Shown piece by piece: positions 34,600 through 44,226 of a stretch of DNA of 64,000 nt; within the stretch, counting starts at the first letter, position 1, and every line of letters begins with the position of its first letter. Origin of the DNA: Paenibacillus soyae (lineage in GTDB: Bacteria > Bacillota > Bacilli > Paenibacillales > Paenibacillaceae); assembly GCF_024623455.1 (NCBI RefSeq), contig NZ_JANIPJ010000010.1, positions 167,271 to 231,270 on the forward strand, given 5' to 3'. The translations under genes and the position numbers were made by a program. The notes under the pieces were generated by a model. It was not told where the DNA came from. It did not search any database and saw only the letters and a list, made by a program, of their open reading frames with translations.

Positions 34600-36450
34600 T
34601 TATTCGGCCACGAATGGCTGATCCTGGCTGACCGCGATTTGGTAGACGTACATGCCCGTGCCGTCGCCGATGGCGTAGTTCAGAACCCGGTTGTTCACCG
34701 GCGCCAGAGCCGATCTGTAGAGCGTCGGGAACACCGGGATCTCTTTCACCATCAGCTCCTGCCATTCCTTATAGACTTCGAGGCGGTAGGCCTTGTCGAA
34801 GGCTTTCTCGGAGATGCCCTCCGCGATGAGACGGTCGTTCTCTTCGCTTGCGAAGCGCGAGAAGTTGTACAGCGCGTCGCGTCCATACAGTCCTGCAGGA
34901 TCGACGTCGATGCCAACCGACCAGGCGGCCTGATAGACGTCGACCGACGGATCGTCTTCGCCCGTATCCCCTACCCGATTGTAGAAGGTGTTGAATTCGA
35001 GCATCTCCAGGTTGACGTTCAGTCCGATATCCTTCCAAGACTGGACGTAGTATTGGGCGAGCGGTTCGGCGATTTCGCCGCCTGTCATGGAGATGAAGTT
35101 AATGGTCAGCTCGCTTCCGTCCGGCTTCGTCCGGAAATCGCCGTTCAGCTTGTAGCCGGCTTCCTCCAGAAGCTTTTTGGCGCCTTCCGGGTCGTAAGTG
35201 ACGCCCGGGTTCGAAGCGTCGTGATATTCCGGATGCGACGGCGGAATCAGCGTCGTAGCGTTCCAGCGCAAGCCATTGTAGAAACGCTTGCCGACAAGAT
35301 CGTTGTCGACGGCCATCCACATAGCTTTGCGGAGATTGACGTCCGCCATCTTGGCGTTTGCGTCCGGCACCACTTGGCCGGCTTCCGCGTCCCACTTGCC
35401 CAGCTTAAAGCCGATATACGTATAAGCGCGATCGACGACGCCGAGCCATTCGACGTTGGACATATCCGCATTGTCGGGGAATTGGTCGATCGGGAAGTCG
35501 CCGACGATGTCGATTCCGCCGCTTTTCAGCTCCTGCACGACGTTGGACGGATTGACGACTTTGAGCACGACCTTATCCAATGCGGGCTCGCCGCGCCAGT
35601 AGTCGGCGTTCTTCGCATAGACGACCGACTCGCCCGGCACGATGCTCTCCACCTTGTACGGCCCGATGCCGATCGGCTTCTCGCGCACCTCCGGCGAAGC
35701 GGACATCTTGGCTACCGGAATATCGCCGAAGATATGCTTCGCCAGCGGGTAGGTCCATATTCCGCCCGTGATGAGGGAAGGCGTGGCCTGTTTGTATGTA
35801 ATCCTCAGCTGCTTGTCGCCCAGCACTTCAATGCCGGAGATCGTGTCGGCTTTGCCGTCATGATATTCCTCCATGCCGACGACGTTGGTCATGTTGGAAT
35901 CGTAGCGCGGACCGTCATAGTCGGGATGGCCGATGACCTCATGGGCGAAGAGCCAGTCTTCGGCCGTCACCGGCTGGCCGTCGTGCCAGTTGACGTTGTC
36001 TCGGATTGTGAAGGTGAATGTTTTGCCGTCTTCCGACGCCTCATAGGTGGCCGGTCCGTCGTTCGTATAGACGTAGCTGGCGTCCCACGTGAGCATGCCT
36101 TCGTCGAACCAGCCCAGCACCTCGGAGTCCGGCGTCCCGCTGTAGAATACGTAGTTTAACGTCCCGGCGAACGGCGTATCGGATACGAGGCCGTAATTTA
36201 GCGAGCCGCCCTTCAACGGTTCCCCCTGATTGGTTTTCTTGTTGCTGAAGTCGCTGATGTTGAACAACCCGTCCTCGTTCGCGGCCGGCGGCGCGCTGGC
36301 CGAAGGCGAAGGCGAAGCGGATGCATCGGGGCTGCCGGAAGGCGAGGGGGATGGATCGTTGCCGCCATTGTTCGACGTGCAGGCCGCAAGCACCAGGAAT
36401 AATGAGAGCGTGAGCAGCAGCCATGATTTCGAGCGAATCGTTTTGCGCAT
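34600..36450 (-). CDS. Oligopeptide-binding lipoprotein, OppA/AppA-like
   Basis: This 616-residue family-5 solute-binding protein has a lipobox (LVLAAC), a Ser/Pro/Ala-rich linker of about 35 residues and the conserved family-5 pattern (TFTIRDNVNWHDGQPVTAED, shown in part as NVNWHDGQP). It delivers peptides, or less likely nickel or sugars, to the permeases encoded upstream. ATG start with AAGGAGG. It is the last gene of the D-F-B-C-A operon, 15 bases after the OppC-like gene. Confidence 0.9.
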   Translation of the reverse strand: MRKTIRSKSWLLLTLSLFLVLAACTSNNGGNDPSPSPSGSPDASASPSPSASAPPAANEDGLFNISDFSNKKTNQGEPLKGGSLNYGLVSDTPFAGTLNYVFYSGTPDSEVLGWFDEGMLTWDASYVYTNDGPATYEASEDGKTFTFTIRDNVNWHDGQPVTAEDWLFAHEVIGHPDYDGPRYDSNMTNVVGMEEYHDGKADTISGIEVLGDKQLRITYKQATPSLITGGIWTYPLAKHIFGDIPVAKMSASPEVREKPIGIGPYKVESIVPGESVVYAKNADYWRGEPALDKVVLKVVNPSNVVQELKSGGIDIVGDFPIDQFPDNADMSNVEWLGVVDRAYTYIGFKLGKWDAEAGQVVPDANAKMADVNLRKAMWMAVDNDLVGKRFYNGLRWNATTLIPPSHPEYHDASNPGVTYDPEGAKKLLEEAGYKLNGDFRTKPDGSELTINFISMTGGEIAEPLAQYYVQSWKDIGLNVNLEMLEFNTFYNRVGDTGEDDPSVDVYQAAWSVGIDVDPAGLYGRDALYNFSRFASEENDRLIAEGISEKAFDKAYRLEVYKEWQELMVKEIPVFPTLYRSALAPVNNRVLNYAIGDGTGMYVYQIAVSQDQPFVAE

Positions 36451-36465
36451 AATACGTTTCCTCCT

Positions 36466-37386
36466 TTATCCTTTTCTTTGTCTTGCGTCGGCTGCTCGTT
36501 TGACCGCCTGACCGACGTTATTTATACACAACATCAATACCAGAATCAGTATCGACGCAGGTAGCCAGATCCACCATCTCATCTCGAGCGTCTGCGGGTT
36601 GCGGGCATAGCTTACAAGCGTGCCGAGACTCGGGGTGCTCTCCGGGAAGCCGAAGCCCAGGAAGCTGAGTCCGGATTCCAGCCCGATATTGGCCGCGAGA
36701 TTCAAGGTCATCGTCACAATGATGATCGAGCTAAGATTCGGAAGCACTTGCACGAACATGATTTTCAGATGGGAGGAGCCTGACGTTCGGGACGCTTGGA
36801 CGTACTCCATCTCCCTCTCCTGCAGCGCCTTGGATCGAATCAGCTTGGCGATGCCAAGCCATAGGAAGGCTGTCATAATAAGCGTAAAGGCCGTAATTCC
36901 ATAGTTGGGTACGGCGGTAATAAACGCGATAACGACCATAAGAAACGGCAGGATCATAAAGAAATCCACGACTCGCATGAGCAGATTGTCGATGGTTCCG
37001 CCGAAATAGCCGGAGACGAGGCCGACCAGCACCCCGATGATGCCTGTGAGCAGCGTGACCACGATGGCGATCGTCAGCGAATTTCTTGTGCCGATGATCA
37101 GCTGGCCGAATATATCGCGGCCTCCCTGGTCGGTGCCGAGCAAGAATTCGGAGGAAGGAGGCTGCTTCAGCGCGAACAAGTCGACTCTGACAATCTGATC
37201 TTGATCGAGCAGAAGAGAGGTCACGTACACGAAGAGGGTCACGGCCGCAACGAGAATAAACGAAACGAGCGCGATTTTGTCCTGGACGATTTCGCGCCAA
37301 ACGATTGATAGGCCCGACGGGCTCTTATCCGCAGGCTGCCGCGGCCGAGCCTGCGGCGACGCCTTATTCGTGGAAAGCTTCAACAT
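36466..37386 (-). CDS. Oligopeptide permease, OppC-like
   Basis: This 306-residue membrane permease has an N-terminal cytoplasmic region, six membrane segments and the docking motif VQASRTSGSSHLKIMFVQVLP. The start is the ATG at 37386, six bases after AGAGGTG; the GTG at 37395 lies inside that ribosome site. It works with the OppB-like subunit. Confidence 0.9.
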   Translation of the reverse strand: MLKLSTNKASPQARPRQPADKSPSGLSIVWREIVQDKIALVSFILVAAVTLFVYVTSLLLDQDQIVRVDLFALKQPPSSEFLLGTDQGGRDIFGQLIIGTRNSLTIAIVVTLLTGIIGVLVGLVSGYFGGTIDNLLMRVVDFFMILPFLMVVIAFITAVPNYGITAFTLIMTAFLWLGIAKLIRSKALQEREMEYVQASRTSGSSHLKIMFVQVLPNLSSIIIVTMTLNLAANIGLESGLSFLGFGFPESTPSLGTLVSYARNPQTLEMRWWIWLPASILILVLMLCINNVGQAVKRAADARQRKG

Positions 37387-37411
37387 GGGATTCACCTCTG
37401 AAACTCGAATG

Positions 37412-38374
37412 TTATTTGATGCGGATGCGCGGATCGACCATGCTTAGGATCAGATCGGACAACAGCGCGCCGAGAATCGCCGCGATTCCGTACAATAGGA
37501 CAAGGGAGGTCACGACGGTGAAGTCGCGCACGGAGATGGAGCTCAGGAACAGCTCGCCCATCCCCGGGTAGCTGAAGATGCTTTCGATGAAGACGGTGCC
37601 TCCGATAAGGCCGGTAATCTCGTAGCCGAAGAAAGCGGCGATCGGCAGCAAGGAATTTCGCAGAATATGCCGATTGTAGATACGGGATTCGGAGGCGCCT
37701 TTTGCCCGGGCCGTATGAACAAAATCTTTGTGCTTGGTATCGATGATTTCGCTCCTTAGCAGCTGAACCGTCGTGACGGTCGTAATCAGCGCCATGGAGG
37801 TCGCGGGCAGCAGCAGATGATAGAGCTTGCTCATGATGTAGGAGAGGCTGCCGGGCTCCATTCCCGGCGCCACGCTTCCTCCGGTAGGGAACCAGCCGAA
37901 GTGAAAGCCGAATGCCCACAGCATGAGCAGCGCGAATATAAACAGCGGCGCCGCAAATCCGATGTAGGTGTAGCCGGTAATCATGCGGTCCGCCAGCGTA
38001 TCGTTGTAGCGGCCGCTGATGATGCCGAGCGGGATCGCGATCAGGTAAGTAATGACCAGCGTGGCCAGGGAGAGCCAGAACGTATTGGCGATCCGTTCGC
38101 CGATCAGGTCGGTTACCGGCATTTTGAAGCGGAAGGACTGTCCGAGATCGCCTTGCAGAGCGTTCGTCACCCAGTCCCAATATTGCTCGTACCAGGGATT
38201 GTTAAGGCCCAGCTTAACGCGCTGCTCCTCAATGGCGGCCGGGTCGATGCTGGGATCGATCAATCCGGTCAAAGCGTCTCCGGGCATGGATCTGGCCAGG
38301 AGGAAGACGAGAATGCTGAGCAGCACGATCTGGGGGATCATGATCGTCGTTCTTCGCGCAACGGTTCTCCACAT
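37412..38374 (-). CDS. Oligopeptide permease, OppB-like
   Basis: This 320-residue permease has the typical first membrane segment and RSMPGDALTGL pattern of the OppB/AppB group and the docking motif HTARAKGASESRIYNRHILRN. ATG start six bases after the OppF-like stop, with AAAGG upstream. It is co-transcribed with its neighbours. Confidence 0.9.
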   Translation of the reverse strand: MWRTVARRTTIMIPQIVLLSILVFLLARSMPGDALTGLIDPSIDPAAIEEQRVKLGLNNPWYEQYWDWVTNALQGDLGQSFRFKMPVTDLIGERIANTFWLSLATLVITYLIAIPLGIISGRYNDTLADRMITGYTYIGFAAPLFIFALLMLWAFGFHFGWFPTGGSVAPGMEPGSLSYIMSKLYHLLLPATSMALITTVTTVQLLRSEIIDTKHKDFVHTARAKGASESRIYNRHILRNSLLPIAAFFGYEITGLIGGTVFIESIFSYPGMGELFLSSISVRDFTVVTSLVLLYGIAAILGALLSDLILSMVDPRIRIK

Positions 38375-38380
38375 AAGCGT

Positions 38381-39316
38381 TCAACCTTTCTCGGGCGCAG
38401 CCACTTCATGCGTGGCCGATATGGGCTTCAAAGGATAGGCGAGGCCGTCATGGTCGAAATATCGTTCGTACGCCTCCTTGTATTCCGAATTCACGGCTTC
38501 GCGGAATCGCAGCTGCTCCTCGCGTTTCGCGGGATCCATAACCGGAATGGCGGATAAGAGCCGCTTCGTATAAATATGCTGCGGGCGTTCGAACAGGTCT
38601 TCGGTCGTGCCTTGCTCGACGAACCGCCCCTTGTACATGATGCCGATTCGATCGCACATATGACGAATGATGCCGAGATCGTGGCTGATAAGCAGGAAGG
38701 AGAGCTTCATCTCTTCTTGGATTTCCCTCAAAAAATTCAGCACTTGAGCTTGTACGGACAAGTCCAGCGCGGATACCGGCTCGTCTGCGATAATAAGCTT
38801 CGGCTTCAGCGCGATCGCTCGGGCGATGCCGATCCGCTGGCGCTGTCCTCCCGAGAACTCATGCGGGTATTTATAGATGCTGTCGGGACTGAGTCCGACC
38901 CTCTCCAGCAGCTCCCTCACCCGCTGCTTCTCTTCCAGCGGAGACAGCCTTTCGAAATTGCGGAGCGGCTCCGCGACGATATCCAGCAGCCTCTTCTTCG
39001 GATTCAGCGAAGAATACGGATCCTGGAAGATCATCTGGATATCCCGGCGGAAATTCAATTTGCCGCCGCGCTTGCCGAGCGTCAGCTCTTGCCCCTGGAA
39101 CGTGACGCTGCCCGACGTCAGGGCGTTAAGCCCGATGATCGCCCGTCCCGTCGTCGTCTTGCCGGAGCCGGATTCGCCGACGAGCCCGTATGTCTGTCCT
39201 TCCTCGATGCGGAAGCCGACGCCGTCCACGGCCTTAACCGGCTGCGTTCTCGATTCGAACCAGCCTCCCCGTCCCGGGAAGTGGACTTTAAGCTGCCGTA
39301 CTTCAAGAAGCGCCAT
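38381..39316 (-). CDS. Oligopeptide ABC ATPase, OppF-like
   Basis: This 311-residue ATPase has GESGSGKTT (Walker A), FSGGQRQRIGIARA (signature) and IADEPVSALD (Walker B), plus the C-terminal extension of the OppD/F family. The ATG at 39316 follows GGAGGAG by eight bases and lies inside the end of the preceding gene, which it overlaps by 14 bases, so translation is coupled. Confidence 0.9.
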   Translation of the reverse strand: MALLEVRQLKVHFPGRGGWFESRTQPVKAVDGVGFRIEEGQTYGLVGESGSGKTTTGRAIIGLNALTSGSVTFQGQELTLGKRGGKLNFRRDIQMIFQDPYSSLNPKKRLLDIVAEPLRNFERLSPLEEKQRVRELLERVGLSPDSIYKYPHEFSGGQRQRIGIARAIALKPKLIIADEPVSALDLSVQAQVLNFLREIQEEMKLSFLLISHDLGIIRHMCDRIGIMYKGRFVEQGTTEDLFERPQHIYTKRLLSAIPVMDPAKREEQLRFREAVNSEYKEAYERYFDHDGLAYPLKPISATHEVAAPEKG

Positions 39317-40313
39317 GCCGGATCTCCTCCTCTCCCGGGAATCGGAAGTGCTTGTAGCAGGTGCAGCGGACAAAGTGTCCCGGCGCGATCTCATGCATTT
39401 CCGGTTGTTCTTCATGCGCCGACTCGTCGATCCAAGGGATGCGAGACCGGAACCGGCAGCCCTGCCGAGGCAGATGCTGAAGAGAAGGGACGATGCCTTG
39501 TATCACGTAAAGCTTGGATTTCGGCTCTCTGGATGCAGGGATGGAACGAAGCAAAGACCTGGTGTAAGGATGCTGAGGATTGGACAGAAGGGTGCTAAGG
39601 CTTGCGATTTCGACGATTTGTCCCGCATACATGACGGCGACGCGGTCGGCCATTTCGGCGACGACCCCTAAGTCATGCGTGATGAGGATGACGCCGGCGC
39701 CGATATCGGACTTCAGTTTTCGGATGAGATCCAGAATTTGAAGCTGAATCGTGACGTCGAGCGCGGTAGTCGGTTCGTCGGCGATCAACAGCCGGGGCTC
39801 GTTGGCAATCGCGATGGCGATGACGATTCGCTGTCTCATCCCGCCGGACAGTTCATGAGGGAATTTCTCGTAAGCAAGTTCAGGGCCGGCTATGCCGACT
39901 TGAGTTAGGAGCTCGATGGTTTTCTCTTTCCGTTCTTTCTTCGACAAGCCGGGGCGGTGCAGGACGAGAGCTTCTTCGATTTGGGAACCGACAATCATTA
40001 ACGGATTGAGCGCGGACAGCGAGTCCTGAAAAATCATCCCCATGTCGCGGCCGCGCAGCTTGTTCATCTTGGATGGGGGGAGGCGGGTTAAGCTTTGCCC
40101 ATCTAGCCGGACATCGCCTTCGATCTTCGCGCGGGTGTGCAGCCCCATGATCGAGAACGCGAGGGCGCTCTTGCCCGAACCAGATTCGCCTACAATGGCG
40201 AGAATCTCGTTCTTGCGAACGGTTAGGGAGACGTCATCCACGGCGGCGTAATAGCGGTCGCCGATACGGAACGAGGCGGTGAGATGCTCGATGCTTAAGA
40301 GATCGTCATGCAT
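39303..40313 (-). CDS. Oligopeptide ABC ATPase, OppD-like
   Basis: This 336-residue ATPase is the first gene of the importer operon, with GESGSGKSA, LSGGMRQRIVIAIA and IADEPTTALDVT. The C-terminal oligopeptide-transporter extension normally holds four cysteines (GCxF, RCP, a middle Cys and VRC) that bind an Fe-S cluster. Here the first and last remain (GCRF, VRC), but RCP reads RIP and the middle one is missing, so the cluster is probably lost. ATG 40313 with AGGAGG upstream. A CodY-like box lies 35-49 bases before the start. Confidence 0.88.
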   Translation of the reverse strand: MHDDLLSIEHLTASFRIGDRYYAAVDDVSLTVRKNEILAIVGESGSGKSALAFSIMGLHTRAKIEGDVRLDGQSLTRLPPSKMNKLRGRDMGMIFQDSLSALNPLMIVGSQIEEALVLHRPGLSKKERKEKTIELLTQVGIAGPELAYEKFPHELSGGMRQRIVIAIAIANEPRLLIADEPTTALDVTIQLQILDLIRKLKSDIGAGVILITHDLGVVAEMADRVAVMYAGQIVEIASLSTLLSNPQHPYTRSLLRSIPASREPKSKLYVIQGIVPSLQHLPRQGCRFRSRIPWIDESAHEEQPEMHEIAPGHFVRCTCYKHFRFPGEEEIRHGAS

Positions 40314-40347
40314 GAAAGAGTTCCCTCCTATGTCGAAATGAAATTCG

Positions 40348-40362
40348 AATTTTCTCAAAAAT
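40348..40362 (-). promoter_or_regulatory. CodY-like box before the opp operon
   Basis: AATTTTCTCAAAAAT matches the CodY consensus AATTTTCWGAAAATT at 13 of 15 positions. CodY represses peptide importers in amino-acid-rich cells in related bacteria. Confidence 0.5.
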
Positions 40363-40414
40363 CAGACAATTAAGAGGAGAAGCTGGCATACTTCGTGAAA
40401 TTCGGAGTGTTGGT

Positions 40415-40457
40415 GATACGAACTGTATCGGATTTACTTGAAATGTATTTTAGCATA
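40415..40457 (-). promoter_or_regulatory. Probable promoter of the opp operon
   Basis: An extended -10 element TGCTAAAAT lies at 40455-40447 on the minus strand. Just downstream is the palindrome GATAC-GAACT-GTATC (40415-40429), a possible operator. Confidence 0.4.
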
Positions 40458-40934
40458 CAAATGTTGGGAGTGATAGAGGTTTTATTGAGATTTTATTTAT
40501 ATTCTAAAAAATATGAATAAGAGAAAGACACTAGATTCCCACTTTTCGGAACAATGGAATGCTTCACTTTAAAAAATAATATTCTATTGCCGCTGTTGTG
40601 ATGCTTATTGTTTGCCGTTCATTTATTTCAATCGCTCTCAAAGCGAGAGGATCCGCAGTGAACCGTCAAACGGCACGACCAGCCTCTTCTCGCCGAGTAG
40701 CGGGAAGATTAGCGGAACGGAGAGACCCTATTTCGGTGAAAACAAGCACTTTTTCAATGCTTATGGAACAGAGCGCCGTTATTTGCCTGTTTCCATGTTG
40801 ATTCTACTCCAAATGAAGGGAATAACGTCTCTCCGTTCCGCTAGTTCCCCAAATGCCTCAGTTTTCGGATGAATAACGTCGCTATGTTCCGTTTAGCAAC
40901 AGTGCTGCTCTCACGATGCCGGAACGGCTATGTA
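40458..40934. other. Non-coding region with inverted repeats
   Basis: About 480 bases between opp and the LTA synthase gene hold no coding region that I accept. The first 100 bases are AT-rich; the rest carries the AATAACG/GTTCC repeat family. Confidence 0.6.
40711..40897. repeat. AATAACG...GTTCC repeat cluster
   Basis: A 16-bp perfect inverted repeat (40711-40726 with 40827-40842) belongs to four related units of about 24 bases: two on the plus strand near 40821 and 40871, two on the minus strand near 40711 and 40755. Related but more degenerate words occur at 23.6 kb and 63.8 kb. Confidence 0.55.
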
Positions 40935-40972
40935 AAAAAAAGGCCACCGCTCCCGGAGGAGAGATGACCCTT
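40935..40972 (-). terminator. Terminator of the LTA synthase gene
   Basis: An imperfect GC-rich hairpin is followed on the minus strand by eight T, shortly after the stop codon. Confidence 0.7.
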
Positions 40973-40980
40973 GGCTCTGT

Positions 40981-42852
40981 TTATTGTTCCTTCTTCCAAT
41001 CCGGCAGGTGATTCACATAGCTGTCGGACAGCTTCAGCAGCTCGAGCGCGCGTTCGAATTCGTCTTCCGTCGCTTGCTGGTTGCTGCTGCCGTCTCCGGT
41101 CAGCGGATAGTGCTTGCCGTCTTCGAAGCCGCTGCCCGACATAAACAGCTCTTGGCTGCTTAAGAACGAGCCGCTCGGCAAATAATAACGTTGAGGCAAG
41201 ATGTTGTACGACTGCTGATTGAACAGGTCCTGGCCGAAATGCAGCTGGTTGTCGAGCGATACGCCGAGCAGGTTCGCCGCCGTCGGCAGCACGTCTACTT
41301 GTCCGCCCAGGTGGTCGTATTCGGCCGGCTGCATGCCGCTGCCCGGATTGATGACGACCAGCGGAATATTGATCATGTCGGTGTACGTGTATTCGCGGCC
41401 GTAAATTTCGGCCATGAGATCCTTCTCGTCGCCGTTCAAGGAATAGATCGGCAAGCCGAGATGGTCGCCGTACAGCATGATCAGGCTGTTATCCCAGATC
41501 CCGCGGGCCTTCAGATCCTCAATGAAAAGTCCGAGCTGCTGATCCGCGTAGTGCTGAGCGATCAGATAGTCGCCTACAAGCGTATCGTCGTAGCGCTCCG
41601 GCAGATCGATCAGACGTTTGTCTTCCGGCATCGTATACGGATGGTGAGCCGTCATCGAAATGACGTGCGCGTAGAACGGATTCTCTTGTGCGTCCATGCG
41701 CCCCAGCTCCTCGGCCGTCTTCTTGTACAGGGTAGCGTCCGAAGCTCCGAAGAAGACGGCATCCTCGTTGCCGAAGAACTCCGCATCGTAATAACGGTCG
41801 AAGCCTACTGCTTTGTACAGCTCGCCCCGGTTCCAGAATTCCACGACGTTCGTGTGGAACGTGGCCGTGTCATACCCTTTGGCTTGGAGCATCTTCGGTA
41901 TGCTAGGCAGCTCCTTGCCGGCGTAGCGCTGAGTTGCGGCGCCGCGCGGCGGGATGTAAAGCGACGTATTGACGACGAACTCGGCGTCCGAAGTGTTGCC
42001 TTGTCCGACCTGCTGGTAGAAGTGCTTGAAGTAGCTGTTCTCCTTCACGAGCTTGTTCATGTTCGGCGTTATTTCCACGCCTTCGACGTTCAGGCCGATC
42101 AGGAAGTTCTGCATCGATTCCATCTGGATAATAATCAGGTTCTTGCCTTCGGCGCTGCCTTGGAACTGCGGCGCGGCAGGCTTCTCGATCTTTTTGACCG
42201 CGTCGACCTTCTCTTGCGTGATGACGTCGGGATCGACGAAATCGATCTCCTTATTGGAGAAGATGGTATACGCCTCGTAATTGAGTATGCCCATTTGCTC
42301 GGCTTTGACGATCTCGTTCATGCTCGCGCGGTTCGGCAAAATGTTGAATAAACAGATCGCGAACGACACGGTGAGGACAGCCGCCATATATCTCGTATTC
42401 TCTTTGCGTTTGAAAGATTGCTTCCATTCAACCGCTCTGTTCTTCATGAATAATAGAACGATCATGACGACAACGTCCGTATAGATCAACAGATAATAAG
42501 GATCCATCAGCGAGAACACGCTGTTCTTTACGGCCGTTACTTGGTTGACCTGCTCCAGCGCGGCATAGGTCACGATAACGCCGTAATACTTGTAATACAT
42601 AATGACAGCAAATAGAATAGAAGTCATGAGCAAGTTCGCGATCGTATAATAGAGGAACTTGCGCTTGCTGGCAAAAAACTCGATCAGGCTGTAAACGATG
42701 AGGACGAACGGGATTTCCTTAAATAATGTCGTCCAGGACGCGTTGTCCGGGAAAATAACAAACCAGGCAAGAACACTCTTTAAAAACAAGATGACGGAGA
42801 AAAACAAAATGGGACGAGTGCTCAATAGCTTCTTTGATGTTGGGATTGACAC
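40981..42852 (-). CDS. Lipoteichoic acid synthase family protein
   Basis: This 623-residue protein of the LtaS/YqgS group has five N-terminal membrane segments (within about 12-175) followed by an outside sulfatase-like domain. The catalytic threonine lies in GQGNTSDAEF (Thr287), and metal-binding motifs ESMQ and YGDHLG are present. LtaS joins glycerol-phosphate units from phosphatidylglycerol to build lipoteichoic acid. It could be the main synthase or one of its paralogues. GTG start five bases after GGAAGGG. Its neighbours, a D,D-carboxypeptidase and cardiolipin synthase, fit an envelope theme. Confidence 0.9.
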   Translation of the reverse strand: MSIPTSKKLLSTRPILFFSVILFLKSVLAWFVIFPDNASWTTLFKEIPFVLIVYSLIEFFASKRKFLYYTIANLLMTSILFAVIMYYKYYGVIVTYAALEQVNQVTAVKNSVFSLMDPYYLLIYTDVVVMIVLLFMKNRAVEWKQSFKRKENTRYMAAVLTVSFAICLFNILPNRASMNEIVKAEQMGILNYEAYTIFSNKEIDFVDPDVITQEKVDAVKKIEKPAAPQFQGSAEGKNLIIIQMESMQNFLIGLNVEGVEITPNMNKLVKENSYFKHFYQQVGQGNTSDAEFVVNTSLYIPPRGAATQRYAGKELPSIPKMLQAKGYDTATFHTNVVEFWNRGELYKAVGFDRYYDAEFFGNEDAVFFGASDATLYKKTAEELGRMDAQENPFYAHVISMTAHHPYTMPEDKRLIDLPERYDDTLVGDYLIAQHYADQQLGLFIEDLKARGIWDNSLIMLYGDHLGLPIYSLNGDEKDLMAEIYGREYTYTDMINIPLVVINPGSGMQPAEYDHLGGQVDVLPTAANLLGVSLDNQLHFGQDLFNQQSYNILPQRYYLPSGSFLSSQELFMSGSGFEDGKHYPLTGDGSSNQQATEDEFERALELLKLSDSYVNHLPDWKKEQ

Positions 42853-43094
42853 TTAGACCCTTCCTTTCACAGCAAAAAGGCTCTCTCCACAGATAGCCGC
42901 TGTCTATTTTCTATATATGTTTATGAATATTGTAAATGCACTATCATTATGCTCCTTCTGACAGGGAAATGTCAAAAGGCAAAAGGGACCTTAACAGAAT
43001 TGTCGATTATTGCCATGTTTATAGACGCATCATCCCGACGTTTTGTTGCGTCAATAGGTACGGAATAAGTTTTGGATAGCGGAAGGGGAACGGA

Positions 43095-44099
43095 ATGATG
43101 GGAAGAGGCAAATTTTTATTGTTCGCAGCGCTTGCGGCGATGCTTGTCGTGGGCGGTTACGTAGCGGTGGAGGAAGGCGGCTGGATGGCCGAGGAGCCGA
43201 AGCTGGCCGAGCAGCCGCAGGCGGAAGACGGCGCGGAGGGCTTAACCGGACAAAGCGGAGGGCAAATAACGGGCGAAGCGCCTCAGGAGCAGGACGATGA
43301 GCCAGCCGGTAACCCGGAAGGGTCTGAAGCGGACGCGGGGGGCGGGACCAACGGAAACGCGCCAGGGGAGACGAACGGCGATGCCGCGGAGCAAGGCGGA
43401 GATGACGCCGATGGCGGCGCGGCGAACGGACAAGCCGGACAAGACGCGCAAGACGATGGACAAGCTGTTCCGGCGGGCATTTCCAATGGAGAAGGAGGCG
43501 TCGTCGCCGTTGTAGCGAAGCCGGAGAGCATTGAAGCGCTCGTCAATCCTTTCAATAAACTGCCGGAGGATTACGCGCCCACCGATCTTGTGTATCCGGA
43601 CGTGCGGTTCACGTTCAGCGAGAAAATTGAGAAGCGAATGATGCGCAAGGAAGCGGCCGAAGCGCTGGAGAAGATGTTTGCGGGAGCAGAGGAGGACGGC
43701 ATCTATCTCGCCGGCGTCTCGGCGTACCGCTCCCATGAGACGCAGGAGGCGCTATTCGACCGCTACGTGAAGAGAGACGGCTACGAGAAAGCAAGGACGT
43801 ACAGCGCGCTTCCCGGCACGAGCGAGCACGAGACGGGACTGGCCGTCGACGTGTCGGGCAGCGACGGCAAATGCGCGGCCGCCGATTGCTTCGGCGACAC
43901 GAAGGAAGCGGATTGGCTGAAGAAGCATGCGGCCGAATACGGCTTCATTATCCGCTATCCGGAAGGGAAGAAGGACATCACAGGCTATCAATACGAGCCT
44001 TGGCATTTGCGTTATGTAGGCATAGACATAGCCGAGGAGCTTGCCGCCAGCGGCGAAACGCTGGAGGAATATTACGACGCGGTGCCGGTCAACGGGTAA
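43095..44099 (+). CDS. VanY-like D,D-carboxypeptidase (M15)
   Basis: This 334-residue protein has an N-terminal anchor or signal (about 6-24), a Gly/Ala/Asp/Gln-rich disordered linker (about 35-135) and an M15B peptidase domain. Zinc and catalytic motifs are SEHETGLAVDV and EPWHLRYVG, with SAYRSHETQ before them. It should trim the last D-Ala from peptidoglycan stems outside the membrane. The linker is long for the family and may span the wall. ATG after GGAAGGGGAA; the next codon is also ATG. Confidence 0.88.
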   Translation: MMGRGKFLLFAALAAMLVVGGYVAVEEGGWMAEEPKLAEQPQAEDGAEGLTGQSGGQITGEAPQEQDDEPAGNPEGSEADAGGGTNGNAPGETNGDAAEQGGDDADGGAANGQAGQDAQDDGQAVPAGISNGEGGVVAVVAKPESIEALVNPFNKLPEDYAPTDLVYPDVRFTFSEKIEKRMMRKEAAEALEKMFAGAEEDGIYLAGVSAYRSHETQEALFDRYVKRDGYEKARTYSALPGTSEHETGLAVDVSGSDGKCAAADCFGDTKEADWLKKHAAEYGFIIRYPEGKKDITGYQYEPWHLRYVGIDIAEELAASGETLEEYYDAVPVNG

Positions 44100-44226
44100 C
44101 GCGGCAGCTTCGAAAGTCGTATGATTAGCTAGCAAAGACAGCAAACTAAAGAAACAGTGGCAGGGACCGGCAGAACCGCCGATCGGCGACCGTCCCCGCG
44201 TCGGCTGCCATACGGAGGTGCGGGGC

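Noticed and set aside
34639..36159. 506-codon plus-strand frame opposite the oligopeptide-binding gene
   Set aside because: The real gene on the minus strand has a signal peptide, lipobox and family-5 motifs; the other frame has none.
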